Source: Flavobacterium agricola | GTDB lineage: Bacteria; Bacteroidota; Bacteroidia; Flavobacteriales; Flavobacteriaceae | Reading direction: 5' to 3' | Assembly (NCBI RefSeq): GCF_025919725.1 | Contig: NZ_CP081495.1 | Coordinates: forward strand, 1,922,001 to 1,986,000 | Length of the DNA: 64,000 nucleotides | Shown here: piece by piece, positions 36,947 through 46,583 of the stretch | How the letters are laid out: the number at the start of each line of letters is the position of its first letter | Numbering within the stretch: the stretch's first letter is position 1 | Position numbers and translations under genes: made by a program | Notes under the pieces: model-generated | Told to the model about the DNA's origin: nothing | Databases searched by the model: none | The model's input: the letters and a program-made list of their open reading frames with translations, nothing else

Positions 36947-38186
36947 ATGAAAAAAATTTTTAAGTATTCCTTTTTATTATTTCTTGCGCATCCCATGATT
37001 GCACAAAATTTAGAAATCGAAAAAAGAGTACCCGAAAAAAAAAGTAATAGAATGGCGCCGTCACATTCATGAAAACCCAGAACTTCCTTTTCAAGAAGAT
37101 AAAACGGGAGATTATGTGGCAAAAGTGCTTAAAAGCTTTAAAAATATAGAAGTTATTCGTCCGGCTAAAACCAGCATAGTAGGAGTTTTAAAAGGCGCAA
37201 ATCCTGGTAAAACTGTTGCATTTAGAGCTGATATGGATGCTTTACCTGTGCAAGAAGAAACAGGATTACCTTATGCATCAAAAGTACCAAACGTAAGCCA
37301 TGCTTGTGGGCATGATTCGCACACAGCCATGTTATTAGGTACTGCTAAAGTTTTATCTGAAATGCAAAAAGATATAAACGGAACGGTATATTTTGTTTTT
37401 CAACATGCTGAAGAACAAGATCCTGGAGGTGCTTTAGATATTATTAATTCTGGTGTTTTAGATAATGTAGAAGCATTTTTTGGGATGCACGTTTTACCGA
37501 ATATGCCAGTTGGGCATATCGGAATTTTACCAAATGGAGCTGCATCTACAACATCAGATGGTTTTGAATTAACCATTAATGGAAAAGGTTCTCACGGTTC
37601 TATGCCGCATTTAGGTACCGATCCTATTGTTATTGGTTCGCAAATTGTAAATGCATTACAAAGCGTGGTTGCCAGAAACGTTGTTCCGGGTGATTTAGCA
37701 GTAATTTCAGTTGGTAAATTTCATTCAGGTAACGCAAACAATGTAATTGCAGATAAAGCAGAATTGGGTGCTACCGTTCGTACCGTATCACAACCTACGC
37801 GTGAATTAGTTAAAGAACGTGTAGAAACTTTAGTAGAAAATATTGCAGAAGCACATAACGCAACTTACGATTTAAATTATTTTTCTAGCTACCCAGCCAT
37901 TCAAAATGATGTACAATTAAACGCAATGGCCAAAGCAAGTGCAGAAAAAGCAGTTGGGGCAACTCATGTTTTTGAAGCAGAAAGAATGACAGCTAGTGAA
38001 GATTTTTCTTACTATAAAAAAATTGCTCCAACAGCATTTTTAGTTTTAGGTGTTGGTGATGGTGTTGCAAATCACAATCCTAAATTTAATTTAGATGAAG
38101 CAGCTTTAAAATATGGCGTAACTACTCAAGTACAAATCATTTTAGATTATTTAAACAGCGATAATAATCCGCAATTAATTAACTAA
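36947..38186 (+). CDS. Secreted M20-family amidohydrolase/metallopeptidase (frame broken in an A-run)
   Basis: Zinc-dependent hydrolase of N-acyl amino acids or related amides. The ATG at 36947 gives a signal peptide (MKKIFKYSFLLFLAHPMIAQ), then the frame stops. In a run of nine A at 37035-37043, removing one A gives EKKVIEWRRHIHENPELPFQ, the normal M20 N-terminus, continuous with the ORF to 38186. Metal-site motifs: HACGHDSHTAML, FQHAEEQDPGGA, GMHVLPNMPVGHIG and MTASEDFSYY. The repaired length is about 412 aa. The short internal start at 37116 is an artefact. Confidence 0.92.
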
Positions 38187-38218
38187 ACTATTAATTTTAA
38201 AGTAAGTACTAAAATAAT

Positions 38219-38246
38219 AAAATCCCCAAATTGGGGATTTTTTTAT
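38219..38246. terminator. Bidirectional intrinsic terminator
   Basis: AAAATCCCCAAATTGGGGATTTT palindrome between the convergent M20 and DinB genes. Confidence 0.85.
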
Positions 38247-38734
38247 TTTTCATCTGCAGATGGTCCGTAAATTCCTGGTACAGGTAAATCTAACAAACGC
38301 ATATAAACAGTTAATTGTCCGCGATGGTGAATTAAATGATTGGTAATAATAAAACGTAAAGCACCTGCTTTAGGTAAAGTTGCAATTACATAATCACCTG
38401 CTTTCATGGTCCAATTAGTAAAATACGTTTCTTCATCAAGCTTTTCAATTATAGCTTTATTTTTTTCGTATCCAGCTTCTAAAGCTTTTTCTAATTCTTC
38501 AACCGTTGTAAACGTATAAGGTTTGTAATCGGTATGTAAATCAAAAACCTCAGTAGTTAAAGCCAATTCAATCCAATTGTGTAATTCAACAACATGATTA
38601 GCTAACTGTCCTAAAGCCATTGATTTTTCGTGTGGTTTAAAATCGAACTTGTCGTTTTTTAAATTTTTAAGAACACGTAATGTATTATTTTTTTCGTGTT
38701 CCAACTCCATTAACAAAGCTGTTTTAATGCTCAT
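38243..38734 (-). CDS. DinB-family protein
   Basis: 163 aa four-helix-bundle protein. Three metal-ligand His positions typical of the DinB/YfiT superfamily are visible: LANHVVELHNW (about residue 47-57) and NHLIHHRGQLTVYMRLL (about 132-148). Members are metal-dependent thiol transferases or stress proteins; the activity of this one is not known. No signal peptide. Single gene, convergent with the amidohydrolase gene. Confidence 0.88.
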   Translation of the reverse strand: MSIKTALLMELEHEKNNTLRVLKNLKNDKFDFKPHEKSMALGQLANHVVELHNWIELALTTEVFDLHTDYKPYTFTTVEELEKALEAGYEKNKAIIEKLDEETYFTNWTMKAGDYVIATLPKAGALRFIITNHLIHHRGQLTVYMRLLDLPVPGIYGPSADEK

Positions 38735-38776
38735 AAGTTGTTTATATTAGTGAATGTTATACGTAAATATAGTAAA

Positions 38777-40117
38777 TTAAACATTTAATGTTTTATACAT
38801 TTGTAAAGCTTTACCATCGGATAGCATCGAAACAAAATGAGCCATATTTAGCAAACGCAAATACAAACTGCTTTTTTGTTCTTGATAGCGCGGTGGTAAT
38901 AATTTTAAAACCATGGTATCAAAAGCAGAAGCTTTATTTTCAAACTGATTGTTGTAAGCCGTACAAAATTTATCGAGCAAAAAGTTTATAATCTGAAAAC
39001 CTTTTAATTCTTTTTCAAGCACATCGTTAGATTGGTAAACCTTTTTAACACAAATGCTTAAAATATTGTTTATCTGCTCTTTAAACTGACTTTTATCCAT
39101 TAATGCACAAGTAAACGTACCGTTTAAAATTTCTTCTTCGTGCTTTAAAAAAATTTGAACCGCATCTTGAATTAAAGAATTAATAGCAACGGCACGCAGG
39201 TAAGAAATTTTATCTTCTACATGCATCAATTCATTATATTTTTCTTGATTAATGGCTTTGGTAAGCGGTTTTAAATAACTATCAATAAGCTCAGCATCAA
39301 TCCATTGTAAATTAATACCGTCTTCAAAATCAATAATGGTGTAACAAATATCGTCGGCAGCTTCAACCAAAAAAGTTAACGGATGGCGCTTGTAACGAAT
39401 TTGACTGGAATTTGCATCGCCATTATCTATCAATCCTAAATCGGTTGCAATGGCCTGAAAAGTTTGTTTATCAGCCTGAAAAAAACCGTATTTTTTATCT
39501 TGAATTTCGGTTGTTGGTTTTTTAGGCAAACTTTCTTTAGGATATTTCATAAACGCACCCAAGGTTGCGTAAGAAAGGCGCAACGCACCTTCTACCCCCG
39601 GACGATCGCTGGTTAAAACCGAAAACCCGTTAGCATTACCTTCAAAATCAATTAAATCTTGCCATTCTTTATCGCTTAGCAGATTTTTATATTGCAGCCC
39701 ATTACCTATTTTAAAATAATCGCCAATAGCACGTTCACCAAAATGGCCAAAAGGCGGGTTACCAATATCATGTGCCAAAGATGCTGCCGCAACAATGGTT
39801 CCGAAATCGGTATAAACATGGCCATAATCGGTTGCCAAATACGGATATTTTTGTAAAATAGCTTGCCCAACCATGCGCCCTAAAGTGCGCCCAACAACAG
39901 AAACTTCTAAGCTGTGCGTTAATCGGGTGTGAACAAAATCGGTTTTAGAAAGCGGAATAACTTGTGTTTTGTCTTGCAAGCTTCTAAATGCCGACGAAAA
40001 TATAATACGATCGTAATCCGAATCGTACCCTAAACGCAAATGATCTTGATCTTTACGCAAACGTTTTTTTGTATCGCCCTGTCTTGTTAAAGACAAAAGC
40101 TTTTCCCATTGCATCAT
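38777..40117 (-). CDS. dgt: Deoxyguanosinetriphosphate triphosphohydrolase (dGTPase)
   Basis: HD-superfamily enzyme hydrolysing dGTP (or other dNTPs) to the nucleoside and triphosphate. 446 aa, the family length. Metal motif: FVHTRLTHSLEVS (about residue 62-74) and AHDIGNPPFGHFGE (about 115-128); also SSAFRSLQDKTQVIP near the start. The ATG at 40117 (MMQWEKLL) lies 11 nt from the upstream membrane-protein gene, so it is probably co-transcribed with the two genes before it. Confidence 0.94.
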   Translation of the reverse strand: MMQWEKLLSLTRQGDTKKRLRKDQDHLRLGYDSDYDRIIFSSAFRSLQDKTQVIPLSKTDFVHTRLTHSLEVSVVGRTLGRMVGQAILQKYPYLATDYGHVYTDFGTIVAAASLAHDIGNPPFGHFGERAIGDYFKIGNGLQYKNLLSDKEWQDLIDFEGNANGFSVLTSDRPGVEGALRLSYATLGAFMKYPKESLPKKPTTEIQDKKYGFFQADKQTFQAIATDLGLIDNGDANSSQIRYKRHPLTFLVEAADDICYTIIDFEDGINLQWIDAELIDSYLKPLTKAINQEKYNELMHVEDKISYLRAVAINSLIQDAVQIFLKHEEEILNGTFTCALMDKSQFKEQINNILSICVKKVYQSNDVLEKELKGFQIINFLLDKFCTAYNNQFENKASAFDTMVLKLLPPRYQEQKSSLYLRLLNMAHFVSMLSDGKALQMYKTLNV

Positions 40118-40128
40118 TTTTGTAACTT

Positions 40129-40407
40129 TTAATTAAATACGCCGCGGAAATAAACATAAACAAACAACAATACAAAAGCAACTGCCATAAGTATTAAACC
40201 GCCACGCACACGGTTAGTACCTTGTGCTTTATCGTTTTGCTTTAAAAAATAGAATTTAAGAATTAGATTTAAAAACATAACAACCACCAAAACTATTAAA
40301 GTAATACGTTGTGATTCTAAATCTGGATTGGCGTATTTATTTAAAAAATAAGCAACTAAAATAAATACTAAAAGATATTTGTTTAAAAACTGTAATATTT
40401 TTGACAT
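40129..40407 (-). CDS. Small three-helix membrane protein, unknown function
   Basis: 92 aa. Three hydrophobic segments: about 7-23 (LNKYLLVFILVAYFLNK), 33-52 (ITLIVLVVVMFLNLILKFYF) and 68-90 (GLILMAVAFVLLFVYVYF). Short charged loops, ending in YFRGVFN. I do not recognise a family beyond small Bacteroidota membrane proteins. It starts 2 nt after the AAA+ ATPase stop and ends 11 nt before dgt, so the three probably form one transcript. Confidence 0.8.
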   Translation of the reverse strand: MSKILQFLNKYLLVFILVAYFLNKYANPDLESQRITLIVLVVVMFLNLILKFYFLKQNDKAQGTNRVRGGLILMAVAFVLLFVYVYFRGVFN

Positions 40408-40409
40408 GA

Positions 40410-41105
40410 TTATGCGTTTAATTTACTTTGAATAATATTGTTTTTTACGGCTTGAAAGACATGCTGTTGTGCTTGTGCAAACGATATGTTGTACACGCGT
40501 TGCATAGCTGTAAATTCGGCCGGATATTGCGCTAATAAAAAATTATAATACGCATCTAAAAGTTGTTGGTTGGGTAAGTTAAATTCAAATTCCAAATCAA
40601 AACGGCGACGCAGGGCCGAATCAATCATTTGAATTTGATTGGTAGCCGCAACTAAAATAGATTTTTGTGGAAAATAATCCATAAGTTGAATAATGGCATT
40701 TACTACGCGTTTCATTTCGCTATTGTCGTTATTGTCGTAATCACGAATTTGTCCTAACGAATCAAATTCATCTAACAACAAGACAGATGCTTCATACTGC
40801 ACTTCTTTAAACAACGCTTCTAGGTTTTTAGCTGTTTCACCTAATTTAGATGAGATAATGGTGGCCAAATTTACCACAACCAATTTTAAATTAAAATGCG
40901 TTGCAATGGCTTTGGCTGTATGTGTTTTACCGCAACCTGTTGCGCCAAATAATAAAATTTTATTAGCAACTGGTAATTTGTATTGTAATAAATCGTTTTT
41001 AAATTGATATTCTAATAGAAACTGATTCATTTTATTTTGAATTTTTTCGTCAAAAAAAACCTCATCAATAGCAACTTTAGAACGTTCTAAAAAATAATTG
41101 TTCAT
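40410..41105 (-). CDS. Stand-alone AAA+ ATPase (CDC48/FtsH-like core)
   Basis: 231 aa from MNNYFLERSKVAID (41105); the in-frame start at 41132 is less likely because it adds MYCFFINTC with no conserved look. Walker A GATGCGKTHTAKAIA (about 65-79), Walker B VLLLDEFDSLGQ (about 109-120), sensor ILVAATNQ and arginine-finger region DSALRRRFDLEFEF. There is no protease, HNH or other effector domain in the protein or next to it, so the substrate and partner are unknown. It is followed closely by a small membrane protein gene and dgt. Confidence 0.88.
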   Translation of the reverse strand: MNNYFLERSKVAIDEVFFDEKIQNKMNQFLLEYQFKNDLLQYKLPVANKILLFGATGCGKTHTAKAIATHFNLKLVVVNLATIISSKLGETAKNLEALFKEVQYEASVLLLDEFDSLGQIRDYDNNDNSEMKRVVNAIIQLMDYFPQKSILVAATNQIQMIDSALRRRFDLEFEFNLPNQQLLDAYYNFLLAQYPAEFTAMQRVYNISFAQAQQHVFQAVKNNIIQSKLNA

Positions 41106-41151
41106 ACATGTATTAATAAAAAAACAGTACATAAAAGTACTGCTTAGTTTT

Positions 41152-41718
41152 TTATTTATTTAATTCTTGCGCAACTATTTCTAGTTCTGCATACCATTCT
41201 TCTCCGTATTTTCTAATTAAAGCTGGTTTTAAAAACTTATAAACCGGCACAGCCAATTCTTTACCTAAAACGCAAGCATCGCTACAAATATGCCAACGGT
41301 GGTAATTTACAGCAGAAAAATCTGAATATTCACGAATACGAATTGGATACAAATGGCACGAAATTGGTTTTTTCCAATCTATTTTACCTTCGTTATAAGC
41401 TTGTTCAATACCGCATAAAGCTGTATCGCCATCAAAAATAACATAAGCACAATCGGCTCCGTTAATTAATGGTGTTTCGAAATCGCCATCGGCACCAACA
41501 ATCCAAGTTCCTTGTTCTTCAATTGCTTTAATTCCTTCGGGGCGTAAATACGGTTTAACAATCGGATAAATTTCTTCTAATATCAAATTTTCCTCTTTAC
41601 TTAAAGGCGCACCCGCATCACCATCAACACAACAAGCTCCTTTACAAGCGGTTAAGTTGCATACAAATTCTTTTTCAAAAATTTCTTCAGAAACAATCGT
41701 TTTACCTAGCTGAAACAT
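41152..41718 (-). CDS. DUF3109 cysteine-rich protein
   Basis: 188 aa. Cys-rich N-terminus CNLTACKGACCVDGDAGAP (residues about 20-38), then further Cys in NGADCAYVIFDGDTALCG, ISCHLYPIR and HICSDACVLG. The pattern suggests an iron-sulfur or zinc site, as in related YkgJ-like proteins; the reaction is unknown. Widespread in Bacteroidota. Single gene divergent from marC. Confidence 0.9.
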   Translation of the reverse strand: MFQLGKTIVSEEIFEKEFVCNLTACKGACCVDGDAGAPLSKEENLILEEIYPIVKPYLRPEGIKAIEEQGTWIVGADGDFETPLINGADCAYVIFDGDTALCGIEQAYNEGKIDWKKPISCHLYPIRIREYSDFSAVNYHRWHICSDACVLGKELAVPVYKFLKPALIRKYGEEWYAELEIVAQELNK

Positions 41719-41744
41719 TTTTTTCTACTTTTTATAAATGGCTA

Positions 41745-41752
41745 CAAAGATA
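41745..41752 (-). promoter_or_regulatory. Candidate -7 element of the DUF3109 gene
   Basis: The minus strand reads TATCTTTG, ending 26 nt before the ATG at 41718. Confidence 0.4.
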
Positions 41753-41803
41753 CAGCTTTTTATTGGTACCTAAAATGGGCTTATTCTTTAAATAATTTTA
41801 GAA

Positions 41804-41837
41804 TTGTATAGAGAACTCAAAATTAACATTACTTTTG
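41804..41837 (+). promoter_or_regulatory. Promoter of marC and the flavoprotein gene
   Basis: TTG (41804-41806), 23 nt, TACTTTTG (41830-41837), 32 nt before the marC ATG. Same architecture as the SPOR gene promoter. Confidence 0.5.
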
Positions 41838-41869
41838 CATAAAACTTAAATTATATTCTTTTACAAAAA

Positions 41870-42440
41870 ATGGAAATTAACTTAAAAGAAATAATGACGG
41901 CAACTATGATTTTATTTGCTGTTATTGATATTATTGGCAGTGTGCCAATAGTGGTAGATTTGAGACGTAAAGTTGGGCACATTCAGTCTGAAAAAGCATC
42001 TATTGTTGCAGCCGTAATTATGATTGCTTTTTTATTTTTAGGAGAACAAATTTTAAACCTAATTGGGATTGATGTAAAATCGTTTGCTGTGGGGTGCTTT
42101 TGTACTTTTCTTTTTAGCTTTAGAAATGATTTTAGGTATTCAGTTATACAAAGATGAAGAACCCAATACCGCATCAATTGTTCCGCTTGCTTTTCCGCTA
42201 ATTGCTGGAGCAGGAACCATGACTACCATTTTATCTTTAAAGGCCGAATTTCAGACCATTAATATAATTTTTGCTATTTTATTAAACATAATAATTGTTT
42301 ATATCGTTTTAAAGTTATCGCCAATTATTGAAAGAAAATTAGGTAAAGGCGGATTAGCAGTTATTAGAAAAGTTTTTGGTGTAATTTTATTAGCTATTTC
42401 TGTAAAGTTATTTGCTACTAACATAAAAGGATTATTATAA
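41870..42440 (+). CDS. MarC-family integral membrane protein (frame broken near 42091)
   Basis: Six-helix inner-membrane protein of the UPF0056/MarC family, transport substrate unsettled. The first frame reads MEINLKEIMTATMILFAVID to VKSFAV; the second continues AFVLFFLALEMILGIQLY and PLAFPLIAGAGTMTTIL to the stop at 42440. They join at the G4 run 42091-42094: removing one G (or adding two bases) restores the family's SFAV-(A)GAFVLFF. The repaired length is about 190 aa, the normal size. The stop is followed 1 nt later by the next gene. Confidence 0.9.
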
Positions 42441-42441
42441 T

Positions 42442-43061
42442 ATGATTTACGATGCATTAATTATTGGAGGCAGCGTTGCCGGTATTTCTTGTGCTTTAGT
42501 TTTAGGTTCGGCGAGTAAAAAGCCTTTTATGGCCGATAAAAAAATTGGCGTTTTAGCACACCAGCGAGCATCAGCTTTGCAAGATGGTTTGTACAACAAT
42601 GCTTTTGGAATTCCGGCCGGAACTTTAGGAGCCGATTTGTTGGTTAACAGCTTAGATCAGCTTAAAAATACATACCCACAAATTGATTGTATTGAAAATG
42701 AAAAAGTGATTAAAGTTGAAAAAACTACCAATCAAACTTTTTTAGTTCATACCAATAAAAATGAAGTTTACGAATCGCGTTTGTTAGTTATTGCCACAGG
42801 TAACTCGGCATTTACTATTGAAGGTTTAGAAGATTTTGTAATAGATCATCAAAAATCAATTCCCTCAAAAAACAGAATTCAACTTAAAAACAACGATCAT
42901 TTGGTTACCCAAGGCATTTATGTTGCCGGAACCTTAGCCGGACATCGCAGCCAATTGGCAATTGCTGCCGGAAGCGGCGCCATGGTTGCTACTGATATTT
43001 TAGTTTTATGGAACGACGGGAACGAAACCCACGCTCATGATTCGATTCGATTAAAAAATAA
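42442..43061 (+). CDS. Small FAD-dependent oxidoreductase (thioredoxin-reductase-like), stop lost by a probable 1-nt deletion
   Basis: FAD dinucleotide fold at the N-terminus (DALIIGGSVAGISCALVLGS) and the C-terminal FAD motif GIYVAGTLAGHRSQLAIAAGSG typical of TrxB-like proteins, but the NADPH domain and the CxxC pair are absent. It is thus a minimal flavoprotein of about 206 aa. As written, the frame runs to 43152, through a terminator and into the convergent fabD gene, which is implausible. Adding one A to the A6 run at 43053-43058 gives a TAA at once (RLKK then stop). Probably co-transcribed with marC. Confidence 0.8.
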
Positions 43062-43091
43062 AAAAACTCCCGAAAATTTCGGGAGTTTTTT
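43061..43091. terminator. Bidirectional intrinsic terminator
   Basis: AAAAAACTCCCGAAA / TTTCGGGAGTTTTTT between the flavoprotein gene and fabD. Confidence 0.85.
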
Positions 43092-43104
43092 GTTTTATAT
43101 CAAA

Positions 43105-43980
43105 TTAGTCAACTTTTGTAGTTGCAACGTTTTTATCAATTTTGTTTACTAAACCTACTAAAACTTTACCAGGTCCAAATTCAAAAAACTCCGTTGCTCC
43201 ATCAGCAATCATTTGTTGTACCGATTGCGTCCATTTTACAGGTGCTGTTAATTGAATGATTAAATTCTTTTTAATTTCTGCCGGGTCTGAAACTGCAGTT
43301 GCTGTAACGTTTTGGTAAACCGGACAAATAGGAGTTGCAAATTCTGTAGCTTCAATAGCTGCAGCTAATTCTTCGCGTGCTGGTTCCATCATTGGTGAGT
43401 GAAAAGCGCCACCAACAGGCAAAATTAAAGCACGTTTTGCACCTGCTTCTTTCATTTTTTCGCAAGCTGCTTCAACCGCTTTATATTCTCCAGAAATTAC
43501 CAATTGACCTGGGCAGTTGTAATTAGCAGCTACCACAACCCCATCAATTTCAGCACAAATTTCTTCAACTTTTTCATCTGGTAAGTTTAAAACTGCTGCC
43601 ATTGTACTTGGCGTAATTTCGCAAGCTTTTTGCATCGCTAATGCGCGTTTAGAAACTAATTTTAATCCATCTTCAAAAGATAAAGCGCCGTTAGCTACTA
43701 AAGCAGAAAATTCTCCTAACGAATGCCCTGCAACCATTTCTGGCGCAAATTCAGGATAAACTTTAGCTGCAATAACAGAATGTAAAAAAACAGCTGGTTG
43801 TGTAACCTTTGTTTCTTTTAATTCTTCTGCAGTACCTTCAAACATAATGTCGGTAATTCTGAAACCTAATATTTCATTCGCTTGTTCAAACAATTGCTTT
43901 GCAACTGCCGAGTTTTCGTATAAATCTTTACCCATGCCAGTAAACTGAGCGCCTTGACCTGGAAAAACGTATGCTTTCAT
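43105..43980 (-). CDS. fabD: Malonyl-CoA:ACP transacylase FabD
   Basis: Transfers malonyl from CoA to acyl carrier protein for fatty-acid synthesis. 291 aa. The GQGAQFTGMGKDL start, active-site GHSLGEFSALVA (Ser about residue 91), GGAFHSPMM (catalytic His about 201) and Gln/Arg positions in the usual places. Single gene with its own candidate promoter, not in a fab cluster here. Confidence 0.97.
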   Translation of the reverse strand: MKAYVFPGQGAQFTGMGKDLYENSAVAKQLFEQANEILGFRITDIMFEGTAEELKETKVTQPAVFLHSVIAAKVYPEFAPEMVAGHSLGEFSALVANGALSFEDGLKLVSKRALAMQKACEITPSTMAAVLNLPDEKVEEICAEIDGVVVAANYNCPGQLVISGEYKAVEAACEKMKEAGAKRALILPVGGAFHSPMMEPAREELAAAIEATEFATPICPVYQNVTATAVSDPAEIKKNLIIQLTAPVKWTQSVQQMIADGATEFFEFGPGKVLVGLVNKIDKNVATTKVD

Positions 43981-44009
43981 TATTAAGATATTTTGCGTTT
44001 GTTTAAGTG

Positions 44010-44017
44010 CAAATGTA
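44010..44017 (-). promoter_or_regulatory. Candidate -7 element of fabD
   Basis: The minus strand reads TACATTTG, ending 29 nt before the fabD ATG. No clear -33 box. Confidence 0.4.
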
Positions 44018-44082
44018 GTAATAAAATTTATTAAGTTTTGATTGAAAGAAAAAGAGAAGAAAAACAGAAAGGTATAAAAACG

Positions 44083-44113
44083 AAAAAAACTGCCTAAGCC
44101 GTGGCAGTTTTTT
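44083..44113. terminator. Intrinsic terminator in the fabD-TonB receptor gap
   Basis: AAAAAACTGCC / GGCAGTTTTTT with an 8-nt loop. It lies about 180 nt downstream of the TonB receptor stop and upstream of the fabD promoter. The rest of the 43981-44292 gap shows no gene. Confidence 0.75.
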
Positions 44114-44292
44114 CTAACCCTAAATTTAAAGTACGAAGTTCTTACTAAGTTAAACTTAATAAAAACAGATTATCACCTAAAATAATTTGTTTCGTATATA
44201 ACTAAGATGCACAAAAACCGAAAAGGTTGCGTCAACTTATAAAATATTTTTTCTTTTTTTTAATTCAGGGTTATTTACGTGTTATGATTCGG

Positions 44293-46464
44293 TTAAAAAT
44301 TAAGCGTAACACCAGCTAACATATTAAAGGTTGCTTGTGGGTAATACCCCGATCCTTCTATGGTTTGCGTTTGGTTTGGCGCTGTCCACGTATCATCGTA
44401 CGTGTAATAATATCCGTTAGAAATATATTTTACATCAAAAATATTATTTAATAAAACAGAAAACTGAACCGATTTAAAAACCTTTTTAGGAATCCAATTG
44501 TAGTTTAAGCTAATATCATTTACAAAATACGCATCTAATTTAGAAGCTTTGCTATCGGTATTCGCCATAAATTGCTCGCCCACAAATTTAGTTAACCACG
44601 AAACCTGAAAACCTTGTAAAGGCACAAATGTTATGGCGTTTGATGCAATAAAATCAGGTGAAAAAGCAATGTTGGTTTTACCTAAAGTTTCTATTTCTCC
44701 GTTCCAATGTGTTTTAAAATCTAAATTTTTGTTTTGCGAAATGGTAATGGCTGGGCTAATAAATACTTTTGGAAGTACTTGTACCGTTCCATCAACTTCT
44801 AAACCTAAACGGTAGCTATCTCCCACGTTTTCACGAATCGGAAAACCAACATCGTTTAACGCTCCGGTTACCACCAATTGGTTTTTATAACGCATGTAAT
44901 ACGCGTTTACGTTTAGTTTTACTTTATCGGTTTTAAAACGCCAGCCCAATTCAAAATCATTTAATTCTTCTGGTTTTGGATTTCCGTTTTCGTAATCGCC
45001 GCGGTTGGGTTCGCGATGTGCTTTGGCGTACGAAAAATATGCGCTGCTTTTTTCATCAAACACATAATTAATTCCTCCTTTAGGATTAAAGAAAGAAAAT
45101 TTATCGTTTACTAATCCGGTTTCTAGCCCATTGGCTTTATAGGTTACAAAACGGGCTTGCATATCGGCAAACAAGCTTAAATTATCGGTTACATCGTACG
45201 TTGCTTTAGCATAAAAACTTGCATCTGTTTTTGTTGATTGATCAAAATAAAATTGTTGATCGGGTTGGCTCATAACACCTTTGCTTGTCCATAAAACACG
45301 GCCAATATGATCGCCTTGGTATTTATTAGCCGCTCCTCCAACAATTACATTCCATTTATCTTTGTTGTAGGTTCCAGAAAAAACAAATCCGTAAAAGTTA
45401 TTATCTAATATTTTGCGACGAATTAAATCGGTTTCTTCAACTGCGTTACCAAAGCTATCTTTATTAAACAAGCCATATTCGACAACCGATTGGTTGGATT
45501 TATAGTTTTCAAAATAGCCATAACCTTTGGTATAATGCAGCGCAAAATGCGATGAAAAAACGTCTGACCATTGTTCTGACCAATGCAATTGGTAATGATC
45601 TTGCTTGTAATGATCAATTTCATTTTTATAAAATTGCATATTACCTTGGGCATCGTAATAAATTCCTGAGGTATTAAAACGGCGATTGGTTTTCAGCAAT
45701 TCTTTATCTTCTATCCCATTCCAAGCTTGGTATGTAATTTCTTTACCACCAAAAACCAAAGCTTTAAATAATGATTTTTTAAGCTTGTACGAACCTTGTA
45801 AAAAATACGATTGTAAATCTGAAGTTGCTCGATCTATATAACCGTCTGAACTAATTTTTGATAAACGACCTGATAACTCAAAATTATCATTTAACAATCC
45901 AGTCGAGAACTTAACGGTATATTTTTGCGTGTTGTAGCTTCCGAAAGAAGTTGCCACAGAAGCTGATGCATCTTTATTTTGCACATCGGTTAGCAAATTT
46001 AAGCTTGCTCCGAATGCAGCCGAACCGTTGGTAGAAGTTCCAACCCCACGTTGCAATTGCATGTTCTGTGTGCTTGATGCAAAATCGGGTAAATTTACCC
46101 AAAAGGTACCTTGAGATTCGGAATCGTTGTACGGAATCCCGTTAATGGTTACGTTAACTCGGGTTGCATCACTACCACGCACCCTAATGCCGCTATAACC
46201 AATACCGTTACCTGCATCAGTTGTTGTAACAACCGAAGGCATGTAATTTAGCAACGTCGGAATATCTTGCCCTAGGTTGCGTTTTGCAATTTCTGTTTTG
46301 GTTAAGGTAGAATGTGCCATGGGTGTTTTATCGGTGGCGCGAATAGCCGATATAACAATTTCGTCTAAATTAGCTACCTTGGCGGTATCTTTAGGCTGAT
46401 TTTGTGCTGCTACTGTTGAAGAAAACATAACAGCACACAATGGAAATAAAATTGAATTTTTCAT
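44293..46464 (-). CDS. TonB-dependent outer-membrane receptor, thiamine-regulated (OMR1-like)
   Basis: 723 aa. Signal peptide 1-19 (cut before QNQPKDT), TonB-box-like segment LDEIVISAIRATDKTP (about 29-44), plug domain (LNYMPSVVTTTDAGNGIGY, IRVRGSDATRVNVTINGIPY), then a beta-barrel ending in NMLAGVTLNF. A TPP riboswitch sits in its 5' leader, so thiamine pyrophosphate should repress it. This places it with the thiamine-regulated outer-membrane receptors described in Bacteroidetes, probably importing thiamine or a precursor. The divergent neighbour is thiL. Confidence 0.93.
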   Translation of the reverse strand: MKNSILFPLCAVMFSSTVAAQNQPKDTAKVANLDEIVISAIRATDKTPMAHSTLTKTEIAKRNLGQDIPTLLNYMPSVVTTTDAGNGIGYSGIRVRGSDATRVNVTINGIPYNDSESQGTFWVNLPDFASSTQNMQLQRGVGTSTNGSAAFGASLNLLTDVQNKDASASVATSFGSYNTQKYTVKFSTGLLNDNFELSGRLSKISSDGYIDRATSDLQSYFLQGSYKLKKSLFKALVFGGKEITYQAWNGIEDKELLKTNRRFNTSGIYYDAQGNMQFYKNEIDHYKQDHYQLHWSEQWSDVFSSHFALHYTKGYGYFENYKSNQSVVEYGLFNKDSFGNAVEETDLIRRKILDNNFYGFVFSGTYNKDKWNVIVGGAANKYQGDHIGRVLWTSKGVMSQPDQQFYFDQSTKTDASFYAKATYDVTDNLSLFADMQARFVTYKANGLETGLVNDKFSFFNPKGGINYVFDEKSSAYFSYAKAHREPNRGDYENGNPKPEELNDFELGWRFKTDKVKLNVNAYYMRYKNQLVVTGALNDVGFPIRENVGDSYRLGLEVDGTVQVLPKVFISPAITISQNKNLDFKTHWNGEIETLGKTNIAFSPDFIASNAITFVPLQGFQVSWLTKFVGEQFMANTDSKASKLDAYFVNDISLNYNWIPKKVFKSVQFSVLLNNIFDVKYISNGYYYTYDDTWTAPNQTQTIEGSGYYPQATFNMLAGVTLNF

Positions 46465-46583
46465 TCGTAAAAAAATTACAAATAAAAAGGGGTCAATTAC
46501 TTACTTGTGTTAAAATTAAATGATTTGTTTGTTTTTCGAGAAGAGCTCTAAAATTAGAACTAGCAAAGCGTGCACTCAATGCG

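Noticed and set aside
40410..41105. AAA+ ATPase as part of an anti-phage system
   Set aside because: Neighbours (small membrane protein, dGTPase, DUF3109) give no nuclease, protease or reverse transcriptase partner. dGTPases can have antiviral roles, but this one looks like the housekeeping Dgt family.
44018..44292. Possible small gene or RNA between fabD and the TonB receptor
   Set aside because: Only a terminator-like hairpin at 44083-44113 is visible; no ORF or conserved RNA core.
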